64,000 nucleotides of DNA from Trichomonas vaginalis G3. Taxonomy: Eukaryota; Parabasalia; Trichomonadida; Trichomonadidae. The translations under genes and the position numbers were made by a program. The notes beneath the pieces are model-generated. The model worked only from the letters and a program-made list of their open reading frames with translations. It did not search any database and had not been told where the DNA came from. The first letter of the stretch is position 1; each line of letters begins with the position of its first letter. The DNA is taken from positions 28,240,082-28,304,081 of the forward strand of contig NC_067207.1 in assembly GCF_026262505.1 (NCBI RefSeq). Direction: 5' to 3'. Positions 55,833 to 64,000 of this stretch are shown piece after piece.

Positions 55833-56681
55833 TTATATTTTTATCGTTCGATAGTAGTTGTATATGAAACTAAGTTCTAAGTAAAACGCATGGTATAATG
55901 GAATTATTCTTTTTCTTCCATCTGTAGTAAACCATACTTGAAAGTCTGAAATACTTCCACTTGGTGGTTCGTATAACTTTGTAGGTTTTTCGTAAAAGTC
56001 ATTTGCCAAGCATAAGAAAGAGTTTTGGGCGCCAGAAAATGAAGCATGAACAATAATAGCAGCTGGGTCGAAAACATCTTTAAATAAATATGGTTCATCT
56101 CTTGCATATCGACTGTAAATATTTGCTAAAGGAAGTTCGACTTTCTGATTTAACATTCTTTGCAAATAATACCATGACATTGCAGTGAATTCTGTATATA
56201 TTTGTTCGTCTTTCTTTGGATTGTCTTCGTAGATTTGAAATGACACTTGTGAATTTTGTTTGTCATATACAATTCTCACATAAAGTGTGCTCTCGGTATT
56301 TGCATATTCATCAGCATATTTTGCATAACATGAATTTATTTTATCTTCTATATTTTTTAACGCAGTCTGTAGAGAAGATGAAAGGTCAACTTGTATTAGC
56401 TCAATTTCTTCCCACATTTTTCGTTTCCCTTCAGATATATAATCTATATGAAACCTTACAATAAATGGAAAACTTTTATCTTCTACAGACACAAACTTCA
56501 TTCTACGAAAGCCAATAGCTTTTGTGACAGATGGGTCTCTTAGCCATCTTAATGGGTAGTCAAAACGATAGCCTTCATGCTTTACGGTCTCTGTCTCAAA
56601 CTTTTGACCGACATTCGTAAAAAGTTCATCTAATGGTTTAGTTGTAGCAACTCTTGAATTTTCTTTTTCTATTGGAAGCAT
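55833..56681 (-). CDS. 282-residue element protein, possible virion protein
   Basis: The protein has many beta-prone alternating segments (KFVSVEDKSFPFIVRFHIDYIS, TLYVRIVYDKQNSQVSFQIYED) and ends with aromatic strands (FQVWFTTDGRKRIIPLYHAFYLELSFIYNYY). This pattern and size suit a small jelly-roll penton or minor virion protein of Polintons, but no motif proves it. It shares an 18-bp start region with the divergent plus-strand gene at 56700. There are no membrane spans or catalytic signatures. The frame looks whole. Confidence 0.65.
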   Translation of the reverse strand: MLPIEKENSRVATTKPLDELFTNVGQKFETETVKHEGYRFDYPLRWLRDPSVTKAIGFRRMKFVSVEDKSFPFIVRFHIDYISEGKRKMWEEIELIQVDLSSSLQTALKNIEDKINSCYAKYADEYANTESTLYVRIVYDKQNSQVSFQIYEDNPKKDEQIYTEFTAMSWYYLQRMLNQKVELPLANIYSRYARDEPYLFKDVFDPAAIIVHASFSGAQNSFLCLANDFYEKPTKLYEPPSGSISDFQVWFTTDGRKRIIPLYHAFYLELSFIYNYYRTIKI

Positions 56682-56699
56682 ATTTTATCTAGAATAAAA
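56682..56699. promoter_or_regulatory. 18-bp shared spacer of a divergent gene pair
   Basis: ATTTTATCTAGAATAAAA separates the two ATGs and is a near-palindrome centred on CTAGA. The same T-run leader therefore faces both genes, suggesting a minimal bidirectional promoter. Confidence 0.55.
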
Positions 56700-56831
56700 A
56701 TGTCAAATGAAACAGCGTCTATGAGAGAAATACAACACAACCGACAACTCATTATGCAAGCTCTAAATAAGAACACAACAAACTTTTCAAACTATTCTAA
56801 GATATCTGAGTCATTGAAAGAAGGAAACTAA
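56700..56831 (+). CDS. 43-residue helical peptide (element gene)
   Basis: The frame begins MSNETASMREIQHNRQLIMQ and ends at EGN. It starts directly after the shared 18-bp spacer and stops 17 bases before the fibre region's first ATG. It is hydrophilic and helix-prone with no known relatives recalled. The tight spacing supports a real gene. Confidence 0.5.
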   Translation: MSNETASMREIQHNRQLIMQALNKNTTNFSNYSKISESLKEGN

Positions 56832-56848
56832 AACTGACATTAAACCCA

Positions 56849-57984
56849 ATGACAGACGAGTTTCTGTTTCAAGACAACAAGAACCATACTGTTTGTATAA
56901 ATCCAACAAAAAGAACTTTAAACGAGAAACCTATAGATGAACTTCTTTTGAAAGCAGATATTGACAACAAAGCTGACAAAGAGTATGTCATTGAAAAAGT
57001 TCAAGAAGAACATGACAGAGCAGATGCAACATATGCAACAAAAGAGGATGTTGAAAAGAAAGCTGACAAAGAGTATGTTGACGATGAGTTAGCATATCTG
57101 GCTAGTGGTTAGTGAAGAAGGCAGATAAGGAATATGTGGATGAAAAAGACAATGAAATTATAAAAAGGGTTGAATGGTACCATGAACGGACATCGAAGAT
57201 TTTAGAAGGTAAAGCCAATACAGGGTGGGTTTCAGGATGTTTAGACCTTAAAGCCGACAAAGAAACTGTAGATATGTTGACACAAACGGTTTCAAGTCAT
57301 ACCAGAGGTTTAATGGAAGATGGACAACAGTTGAAAGAGCTTGAGAAAGGTGTTACAGAGTTAAGGAATACAAAAGCAGACTCGACATGGATAGCTGGAT
57401 ATGTAGATGCAACAAAAGAACGTATTTTAGCATGGACAGAAGGAACATACCCACAAAAATATCATAGACATAGCATCTCTGACGTAAATGAACTTGAAGA
57501 AAAGTTATATAAAAAAGCAGACAAAACAGAGCTTCAAACATTAAAGACAGAAATACTTCAAACAGTATATCCTATAGGTTCTATTTATACGTCAATGAAC
57601 TCTACCAGACCAGAAGTAGTACTTGGTCTCGGAACTTGGACTCAAATAGTCGACAGGTTTTTGTATTGTGCAAACTCTTCAAAGGAAACAGGTGGAAGTA
57701 AAACGATTTCAGGTGAAAATTTACCTGCACACAGTCACTACATAGATTTAAGTACATCTCAAGCAGGTTGGCATAAGCATAGATATTGGGATTGGTCAGG
57801 AATGACAAAAGGTAAAGGATATGATGTTAAAGACGACGTTAAGTTTGCTATAAATTGTTACTGGAGTGACACTCAGGGAGATGGAAACCATACACATCGC
57901 GTTTCGGATATACAAACAACGGGACAAAGTAAAGACTACATGCCACCTTACATGACAGTTTACGCATGGTATAGAATTGCTTAG
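56849..57984 (+). other. Fibre region with tail-collar end (element part)
   Basis: This region codes for the same type of fibre as at 648: KADKEYVD-type shaft units, the VEWYHE and ANTGWVSGCLDLKADK blocks, and a collar end with YPIGSIYTSMN, LPAHSHY, NHTHR and MPPYMTVYAWYRI. Together with the gene in element A it shows that a receptor-binding fibre module is shared between elements. It is given as a region; the element copy is broken. Confidence 0.7.
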
Positions 57985-58939
57985 TCGTCATTTTCAACTT
58001 CTTTAGCATATTCGTCAGGAGTTGTCTTATATTTGTTAGGAACTGTCTTTGAAAGTATACCACCTTGAACTTTGACAAGTTTGAAACGAGGTCTGACAAT
58101 AGTAGTTTTATCTTCTGCTTGCAGTCTGTACATTTTGCCATGTTTGCCTAAAACTTCATAATATTCTCTTGTATACTTTCTTCTATTTTTACGAACACGA
58201 ATGTGAGTACCTGTCGAGTTCCCATTGTTGTCATAGTCAATAGTATTTTCATATGGGTCGCGTTTAGGTATTTCTATTTTTACTTTGTCACCTTTCTTAA
58301 GTTTGAAGCCTGGCATTCTTTCTTGTTTGTCTCTTTTGACTAAACTATTAAATATATAGTCTTTCTCTAAGTCAGGGTTGTTTTTCATTTCTTCGGGGGA
58401 GTGGTTTCCCAAACCTTTTTGTTTACGGTTATTGTAAATATTTAAAACTTGTCTCATCTTTGCCATGGAGAATGTCTATATTTGTCGTCATATGACATTT
58501 CATCTACCTCACCACCTTGTGGTTGATTTAAGTCTCTTAAGATTTTTATACAACTGTCAATGACACCAAGAGCAGAATGGTTTTGGTCGACAATGAAATA
58601 TTGGTTTACATTTTTTGAACGCAGATAGTTTTTAATATCGTCTGATTTGAAAGAACTTTCACAGTCAGATGTCAGTTTTGTTGGATGGTATTTGTCAACG
58701 AATATTGTCAAAGCAGTTTTCACATCTAAAATATTTTTGGACCATAATGGTATGGCTTCACAGTATCTTGTGTTTTGACCGACAAATATTAGCCAGTATG
58801 GTGGTCCATCTTCTCTATACCTCGGAATGTTTTCCAAGATATCCATAAACCAAGCATTTGGTGTTGAACTAAAGATTTTTATCATGAGTGCTTTCTTTGT
58901 TGCCTTAGAAACATAGGGGTCCTTGTTTGGATTCGTCAT
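57981..58939 (-). other. Polinton-type integrase region (element part)
   Basis: Read on the minus strand, the stretch starting at 58939 (MTNPNKDPYVSKATKKALM) carries a retroviral-type rve core: the WFMDILENIPRY block with the first catalytic Asp, and the TKLTSDCESSF block with the second. The downstream part (KLKKGDKVKIEIPKRDPYEN, then YTREYYEVLGKHGKMYRL) has the basic beta-barrel look of an integrase C-terminal domain. Polinton integrases of this kind insert the element into DNA. The region is treated as a fossil gene and not as one frame. Confidence 0.78.
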
Positions 58940-58955
58940 TTTTACCCTATAAGAA
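58940..58955. promoter_or_regulatory. 16-bp shared spacer between integrase and virion-type gene
   Basis: TTTTTACCCTATAAGA lies between the two divergent ATGs. It carries the same T-run plus TATA-like ending as other element leaders and must serve one or both genes. Confidence 0.5.
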
Positions 58956-59195
58956 ATGGGTTTATTTGGCGCATTAGCAGGAGTTGCATCCAGATTTTTG
59001 CCCGCAGTGGGAACAATAGCCAGAGGTGTATTTGGAGTTGGAAGGAAGATTTTGAGTACATTAGGTATACTTAAAGAGAAAGCACAACCTATTATACAAA
59101 CTGTACAGAAAGGTTGGGAGGTAGCACGAGATGCACAAATCTTATTCCAAATCCTGAAACAAGAGGAAAAGTTCAAGGATGGATGGACAATGTAG
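58956..59195 (+). CDS. Amphipathic membrane-active virion-type protein (element gene)
   Basis: The 79-residue product starts MGLFGALAGVASRFLPAVGT and continues with Gly/Ala-rich and helical segments to KQEEKFKDGW. Glycine-rich hydrophobic starts of this type occur in adenovirus pVI and related Polinton minor virion proteins, which disrupt membranes during entry. That is a resemblance of style, not a proven homology. The gene is divergent to the integrase with a 16-bp spacer. Confidence 0.55.
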   Translation: MGLFGALAGVASRFLPAVGTIARGVFGVGRKILSTLGILKEKAQPIIQTVQKGWEVARDAQILFQILKQEEKFKDGWTM

Positions 59196-59352
59196 GAAGA
59201 AGCAGGAAACTATTATAACAAAGCAAATGACTACTATAACCAAGCAGGACACTATATGGACCAAGGTGAAAGATTCTTTAACAGAGGATATAACCATGCA
59301 CAACAGTGGGTAAACAACAACCAACCGCAACCGCCTCAAACGTGGGGAATGT

Positions 59353-59550
59353 AAATTTTTTACTGAGATGAAATGAACAATACAGCATTGAGACAAATGG
59401 GTTCAAGATGGATTTGTCGACTTCCAGCAGTTACACAACCACGTGTTTGTCAAGTTCTTCCTATACCTCAGGAAGTTTTAGACCGACTTAAAAAACAAAA
59501 CAACCAGTTGAAAACAAACCAAACTAAAATTTTTTACTGAGATGAAATGA
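59353..59550 (+). promoter_or_regulatory. Identical 24-bp start-site motif before two consecutive genes
   Basis: The 24 bases 59353-59376 and 59527-59550 are identical. They run from AAATTTTTTACTGAGATG through the ATG of each following gene. This shows a conserved leader of T6 plus ACTGAGATGAA directly before the start codon, either a shared promoter or a duplicated gene start. Confidence 0.8.
59373..59540 (+). CDS. 55-residue element protein of unknown role
   Basis: The frame begins MNNTALRQMGSRWICRLPAV and ends in a Lys/Gln/Asn-rich helix. It starts after the duplicated 24-bp leader and ends six bases before the next gene's ATG. The composition is basic. It is not recognised, but spacing and leader support it as real. 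Confidence 0.55.
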   Translation: MNNTALRQMGSRWICRLPAVTQPRVCQVLPIPQEVLDRLKKQNNQLKTNQTKIFY

Positions 59551-60131
59551 CCGAAGAAGTTGAAACGGTAGATTTGACACCACAAACAAAAAGTTCAGAA
59601 CCATTGTCAAAACCTGTCAAAGAACTTACAGATGAAGAGAAAAATTCAATAATAGAAAGTGCCAGGTCTGGAAATACAAACCCTAACTATAAAGTCACTT
59701 TTCATAGAAATGGAACGGCTAGTATCTCAAAAAAGAAACAGACTCTCACAAATAAAATATTGAAGTCTGAAGGAGCTTTCGAGACAACAGATGGAAAAGT
59801 TTACTTCACTGACCAACAGTTCATTATAGAACATCTCATTGACTTAGAGTCGAAATATTCTAAACTTTACAACAAACACAAAAAGTTGAAAGGAAAACAA
59901 AAACAAATGGCATATGATATTTATGAAGATGTTGACGACACAACTGTTCCTGCAAGTGAGGTAAAGTCAGAGGAACCGAAAAGTGACGAAAAACCGATAG
60001 AAGAAGAAAAACCAAAAACTGAAGATAAACCAAAACCAAAGTTTAGTTTCCAAACTAAACCAAGTCAACCTTCATTAGCTGGTATGGGTTGGCGTCAAAG
60101 ACTTATGGCAGCAGGCGGTTATGTAAAGTAA
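59547..60131 (+). CDS. 194-residue charged element protein
   Basis: A folded-looking N-terminal two thirds (YKVTFHRNGTASISKKKQ, VYFTDQQFIIEHLIDLESKYSKLYNKHKKL) is followed by an acidic Pro/Glu/Lys linker (SEEPKSDEKPIEEEKPKTED) and a Gly/Arg tail GMGWRQRLMAAGG. No catalytic motif is visible. It might be a scaffold or core protein for virion assembly, but that is only suggested by composition and context. The frame looks whole, after the repeated T-rich leader. Confidence 0.65.
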   Translation: MTEEVETVDLTPQTKSSEPLSKPVKELTDEEKNSIIESARSGNTNPNYKVTFHRNGTASISKKKQTLTNKILKSEGAFETTDGKVYFTDQQFIIEHLIDLESKYSKLYNKHKKLKGKQKQMAYDIYEDVDDTTVPASEVKSEEPKSDEKPIEEEKPKTEDKPKPKFSFQTKPSQPSLAGMGWRQRLMAAGGYVK

Positions 60132-60159
60132 AGAAAAAAAACATTTTTTTATTTTTATA

Positions 60160-62305
60160 AAAATGCCCCCATATAGAATGGATAGAATCTGCTAGAATAA
60201 AAGCAGAGTTAGAAAGATATGGTTGGAAAGTTTCGAAGAAGTTTAAATATAGGAAGGGAAGACCCATAAAAGTCTATGACAAACTGGCTGGTCTACCTAT
60301 GAAATGGACTTGGAAACAGCACGCGCAAATTATCCAAACAGTTAGAGAGGTTAGAAGAAGAACGTCTTATGGACATGCCTTTCGATGTTAGTGAACCTCA
60401 AGTTGAAGGACACGACGGCTTTGCCAGATTCTACTGGAAACATGACGAACAATTGCATCCTTTGAGAAGGAAAAAAGGAAAAGGTGAAGACGCACATGCT
60501 CCCATGGAAAGAACAAGATATGCATATGAAAAGTATCGTGAAGTTAGAAGTCAAATTACATCTGGTCGAACCTTTACAGTAAACTTTGACGAAGGAAAGA
60601 ACAAAGAAGGCTTCATGGGTGTACTTGCTGCCATTCAAGATGGAAATAAGAAAGGATACAATCTCAGACTAACCAACAGATTTGGATGGTCACATTTACT
60701 ATGCACATGGCAATGTCACAACAGCTGCAATGCTTCTTGACGCTTTCAAGACTACAAAGAGAGAACAAATGGTTGACTCCGACTCAGACATTTTGAATGC
60801 AATTGAAGGAATTGCAAGTGTCAAGTTCGAATGGTACCAACCTAACCCTCAAGCAGTCAGACAACATGCTGGATACTTCCCGTTCATAAATAAGTCTGAC
60901 ATTGACTTGACAAGGTATGGAATTTACAATTCAATTGAAACAATTGTCAATGAACCTTGCATTCTTACATGTCTCAGGAACTCTGGTCTTGTTACAGATG
61001 AGAAGATGAAGTATCTTGAGTCATGTGTGAAGACAAGGTACATTCTCAGAGGTCAATTGGCAAAAATTGCACCGTTGGCAAATGTCAATATCCGAGTCAA
61101 CATACCTACAGCTAAAGGTTCTTCACATGACGACTATGTTGTTGACAAAGACTTACCATGGTTGAAGATTGCAATTGTCCACAACCACTTCATGTTGAAC
61201 GAAAGTCTTACAAACCCATTGTTCGGAAAAGGCAAGTGCAACATTGTCAGAGCTGTAAACATTCTTTTCGAGAAAGGTTTGTTGGAACCAATTCCAGATG
61301 ACAAGCTGACAGAAACTTTTGTACCAAAAGACGAAACAAACTTTTCATTGTTAGCAAGACCAAAAGTTGTTCCAGACAAAGTTATAGCACAAAAGAAGTA
61401 CACTGTTCCAAAAGGAGTTGGATTGTTCGGATACCAACCTGAACCAGAAGAACTTCCAATGAGGTTGCAAGAACTTCAAGATGCTATAAACAAACTTCCA
61501 TTGAGACATCCAATTGACGTCAAATTGTATTGGAGAGCATCGGAGTTAGGTCAGAAGGTTTTATATGAAACAGGTTGCTTCGACGATGTTTATGAGATAC
61601 AGGCGAAGTTTCTCAGAAGATAAGAGACTCACTTGAATTTCCACGAACTGGACCATTGGTTGCGACAAGTTCGACTCAAGAAAAGATATACTATGTCGAC
61701 CTTAACGCTGCATACATGAGGTTCGTCCAATATATCCAACTGGAATTCCAAACGAAGACGGTGAGTTCCCAGGAAGGAACTATACAGTTGGAAAAGTCAT
61801 ACAACAACTGTATGATATTAGGAAAGCTTCAAACCCCAAACTTGCAATGACACTCAAATTGCTTATGAATTCGACATGGGGATATTCCATTAAGAAACCT
61901 CAAGAGATGAAGAGTAAACATTATGAGAAGGTCGACAACTTTGTTGAAAGGTTTTCTCCTTTTGTTTTGAAGTACGAATTCACTCAAGGTCAAAGTGGCT
62001 TAGTAACCACATTAAAACCTATTGTCGAACATTGGTCCTATCCTCAGTTCGCAAAGGCAGTCCTTGACAACTACAACAAATTCTTCTCCGAAGTCAAATC
62101 CAAAGTGAAGGTTTACTATGAGAACATTGACGCACTCATGACGAACGAAGAAGGATACAACAAACTCATTGAAATGGGAATGGTCGGTGAAAAGATGGGT
62201 CAATTCAAATTGGACAAAATTTTCACCGAAGTTCATGTCCTCTCCAAGCGTAAGTACTGGGGTGTTAAAGAAGATGGCACAGAAATAAAACATTGCATGA
62301 AATAA
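60160..62305 (+). other. Family B DNA polymerase region (element part)
   Basis: After a T-rich leader this 2.1-kb stretch codes for parts of a protein-primed-type family B polymerase. The palm motif block LKLLMNSTWGYSIKK corresponds to the KxxxNSxYG nucleotide-binding motif, and the block VYYENIDALM lies at the YxDTDS catalytic position. A DLNAAYMRF stretch matches the first palm motif. The upstream half contains the N-terminal polymerase region. Polintons replicate themselves with such an enzyme. The region is clearly broken and is treated as a fossil; no single gene model is proposed. Confidence 0.75.
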
Positions 62306-62494
62306 AAAATTTTTATATTCCTTCCTAGCTAATTTCCGTTTAATTTCATGGTCGCCCTCGGAGTCTTTGAATCGGACAGGTCGAGTTACACCATTCTTGG
62401 TCTCAAACTCATATATAACCTGTTTGTTTGTATTTTCGTCGACTATGGCACGAGACACGAACATTGACCAAACGTACAAAAAGTGTCATTTCGG
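62306..62494. other. Short spacer, possible minus-strand remnant
   Basis: A minus-strand open stretch (VSRAIVDENTNKQVIYEFETK and following) has plausible coding composition but no recognisable family. It overlaps the end of the polymerase region. Left unassigned. Confidence 0.3.
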
Positions 62495-62758
62495 ATGGTC
62501 AAGCAGCCAATCGCATTCGAGCACTTCGAAGAAGCCTTACGTTCCAAGGGAGAGGGTGTCTGGTGCAAGGCAGAGGTCATGAGACTCTACGAGCAGTACA
62601 TCCTCAATGCCTGGGAGGACAAATCGTCCTTGGATTGGCAAATCTACCAACTCCTCTGGGACGACCTCCTACGCAACTGGGAGAACGAAAGAGTCCAATT
62701 CAAAGGTCGGGAACTAATTTTGCAAATTGACCTTAATTTCACATACTTATCCAAATAA
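62495..62758 (+). CDS. 87-residue element protein of unknown role
   Basis: The ATG at 62495 gives MVKQPIAFEHFEEALRSKGE followed by a Trp/Leu-rich helical region (WCKAEVMRLYEQYILNAWED, WQIYQLLWDDLLRNWENERV). An earlier in-frame GTG is not used. It appears wholly helical, acidic and aromatic-rich. A competing frame on the same strand is arginine-rich and less convincing. It is not recognised. Confidence 0.5.
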   Translation: MVKQPIAFEHFEEALRSKGEGVWCKAEVMRLYEQYILNAWEDKSSLDWQIYQLLWDDLLRNWENERVQFKGRELILQIDLNFTYLSK

Positions 62759-62809
62759 ACACCTAAATTTACTTGGGGTTTCCCCCTAAAATAAAATTTT
62801 TTTACTCTT

Positions 62810-63075
62810 AGAACCACTCGAGGTTCTCCTTACGGTTGTTGAGCTTGTCACCGTCAATGTGTCTGACCCTCGTCTTCTTGTCTGGATTTGGAACCCATTG
62901 AATTGCGACAAGCTTGCCCATGGAAATTGAACCGCGATTCCGAAGGTTAAGGTTCAAGTGTCCCAAGTTGTTGAGGACTGGGGTAAGAACCTTGCCTGTC
63001 TCCTTGTTGCGGATTTTGTATGGGTAGGGTTGGGAAATTTCATAAGCGTCATCGGCAACAAGGGTTGCCCAAACT
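62810..63075 (-). other. HNH endonuclease domain of NUMOD/homing type (element part)
   Basis: On the minus strand this stretch codes for YKIRNKETGKVLTPVLNNLG, then LVAIQWVPNPDKKTRVRHIDGDKLNNRKENLEWF before the stop. The order VSN-like segment, LVA..W.PNP, HIDGDK.NN...NLEW is the classic NUMOD4 plus HNH homing-endonuclease pattern. It would cut DNA at specific sites. A CTT/CTC-triplet tract at about 63083-63137 lies just upstream. Given as a domain region only. Confidence 0.7.
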
Positions 63076-63082
63076 TCCTCTT

Positions 63083-63137
63083 CTTCGTGTTTCTCTTCTT
63101 CTTCTTCTTCCTCTTCTTCCTCTTCTTCCTCTTCTTT
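63083..63137. repeat. TTC/CTT-rich triplet tract
   Basis: About 55 bases built of CTTCTT and CTCTTC triplets. On the minus strand it reads as Glu-rich or Lys/Arg-rich depending on frame. Such tracts mutate easily by slippage. Confidence 0.8.
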
Positions 63138-63505
63138 GATAATACCTTCGCAATTCTGTGTTCACGAATTACGGTGTTGGAGGTTCTGTCCTTTCCGAGT
63201 ACCTTCCAGATGGCGTCTATCTCTTCGAAGAAACGGTAGATGAGTCTGGCAAGGTCTCGGTTCTCTCTCGCGTAAATGCGCAAGGTTTCCGTCAAATCAT
63301 TCAGGCATTTCTCATTGGAAGCTTGGTTCATGAGGACATCGGCTTTGAGCTTGGTCATCTCTTCCATAAGACTACTTTGGAGAGTCTTAACGGTGTTTGT
63401 CAGATGAGCTTTCAAATTCAAAATTTGAATTTGAACTGGGCGCTTGTCTGGCAACATTGAAAGGACATCTGCCATTGTGTTCGGCTTCGGTGCTTGTTCG
63501 GACAT
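63138..63505 (-). other. Helical protein region upstream of the HNH domain (element part)
   Basis: Reading from 63505 on the minus strand: MSEQAPKPNTMADVLSMLPDKRPVQIQILNLKAHLTNTVKTLQSSLMEEMTKLK and onward to LARLIYRFFEEIDAIWKVLG. The stretch is helical with coiled-coil spacing and no known domain. It lies just upstream of the triplet tract and the HNH domain. No full gene model is claimed. Confidence 0.5.
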
Positions 63506-63537
63506 CGAAAAAATGAAGTGGTTTGAGAATGACGGTT

Positions 63538-64000
63538 TTACTTCAAAAAGCTTGTTATGACGGTTAAGTCATACAACAAGTTTAAAATAATATCTTGTTC
63601 TTCTTCTGAACGTTTGTTGTCTCTTCCGATAAAAGTTTCGAACATGAGAACCAAAAAACGTTTTTTGAGATTGCGGAAGAGTTCAGGCAAACGTTCATAT
63701 TCTGGATATGTTGGGAGCAGTTCAAAACATCTGAGCTGACTTTCGGACAAAATTGGGACAATGTCAGAAAATTCATCTTTGGTCGGACTGCTTGAAGGTA
63801 AGTCCCTTACATGTAAGTAGCTCTGGTAAAGTCTTCTCATTTCTGCTAACTTTTGGAGTATAGCTTCGTAGTTTAGAAGTTTTAATTTTAATTGTCTTAT
63901 TCCACTCTTTACTTCTAAACGGTAAGTATCCATGAGGTCAAGAGTAGCTTTGGTAGCTTTAAGTGGAGCTATCTGTTCCTTGACTTGTGCAATTTTGGTT
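63538..64000 (-). CDS. Helical element protein, partial at right edge
   Basis: The frame ending at 63538 contains MDTYRLEVKSGIRQLKLKLL (first internal ATG at 63933) and stays open to the window edge (TKIAQVKEQIAPLKATKATL), so the true start lies outside. The visible part is mostly helical with an acidic Leu-rich end. It lies next to the previous minus-strand region. No family is recognised. Confidence 0.55.
   Translation of the reverse strand, partial: TKIAQVKEQIAPLKATKATLDLMDTYRLEVKSGIRQLKLKLLNYEAILQKLAEMRRLYQSYLHVRDLPSSSPTKDEFSDIVPILSESQLRCFELLPTYPEYERLPELFRNLKKRFLVLMFETFIGRDNKRSEEEQDIILNLLYDLTVITSFLK

Larger units (their letters stand above)
54013..64000. mobile_element. Polinton/Maverick virus-like element, left 10 kb
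   Basis: The element begins after the A28 tract with GGTAGTGGGG and a GGCAC/GTGCC hairpin, and runs off the right window edge. Parts in order: adenine methyltransferase, small membrane protein, small virion-type proteins, a minus-strand 282-residue protein, a tail-collar fibre region, a retroviral-type integrase (minus), a second amphipathic virion-type protein, two unknown genes, a protein-primed-type family B polymerase region, an HNH endonuclease domain and two minus-strand genes. Integrase plus family B polymerase defines the family. The capsid, ATPase, protease and right terminus are not in view. Several genes look whole; others, chiefly polymerase, integrase and fibre, are broken, perhaps a handful of breaks. 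Fairly young fossil. Confidence 0.88.

Noticed and set aside
60740-62305. Host polymerase gene
   Set aside because: The motifs fit a protein-primed family B enzyme and it lies within a Polinton with integrase and virion-type genes.
62012-62479. 155-residue minus-strand gene opposite the polymerase region
   Set aside because: Its second half is antisense to recognisable polymerase motifs; only the first 50 codons have plausible composition, which is noted as a possible remnant.

Overview
The window looks like parabasalid (trichomonad) nuclear DNA, probably Trichomonas or a close relative such as Tritrichomonas. The evidence is AT-rich spacers between compact genes with no visible introns, TCA(C/T)TTTTC-type initiator (Inr) sequences 12 to 32 bases before several start codons, trichomonad-style ankyrin proteins, flagellum-type genes (an axonemal dynein light-chain-domain protein and a calmodulin-like protein), and Polinton/Maverick-type virus-like DNA at both edges. 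The species was not tested by any search.

Layout. Positions 1-4135 are the edge of virus-like element A: a partial unknown gene, a tail-collar fibre gene, five 121-bp tandem repeats and a superfamily 3 helicase gene. Positions 4137-28911 are one huge satellite of a 133-bp monomer, about 186 copies. It is in minus orientation up to about 8652 and plus orientation afterwards, with a 25-N gap at 17836-17860. Left of the gap the copies carry many 1-base indels; right of it they are almost perfect. Positions 28912-31617 hold gene-free AT-rich DNA with short repeats and a 1.05-kb TTAA-flanked element that ends exactly on the start codon of the copine gene.

Positions 31618-53912 are host DNA: copine, two coiled-coil proteins, an ankyrin protein with a decayed neighbour, a calmodulin-like protein, an ankyrin pseudogene interrupted by two 37-bp minisatellites, an AXDND1-like axonemal protein, an EF-hand relative, an HP1-like chromodomain protein, a 58-residue basic protein, V-ATPase subunit C and a Gln/Met-rich protein. 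Small TTAA-flanked MITEs lie between them. A 544-bp segment bounded by 20-bp inverted repeats (43555-44098) contains a predicted three-way-junction RNA fold.

Positions 54013-64000 are the left 10 kb of a Polinton/Maverick element running off the window. It carries a DNA adenine methyltransferase, small virion-type proteins, a tail-collar fibre related to that of element A, an integrase, a family B DNA polymerase region, an HNH endonuclease domain and several unknown genes. Some genes look whole and others are broken (a handful of breaks overall), so it is treated as a fairly young fossil. Its genes use a T-rich leader just before the ATG, and two divergent gene pairs share spacers of 16-18 bp.
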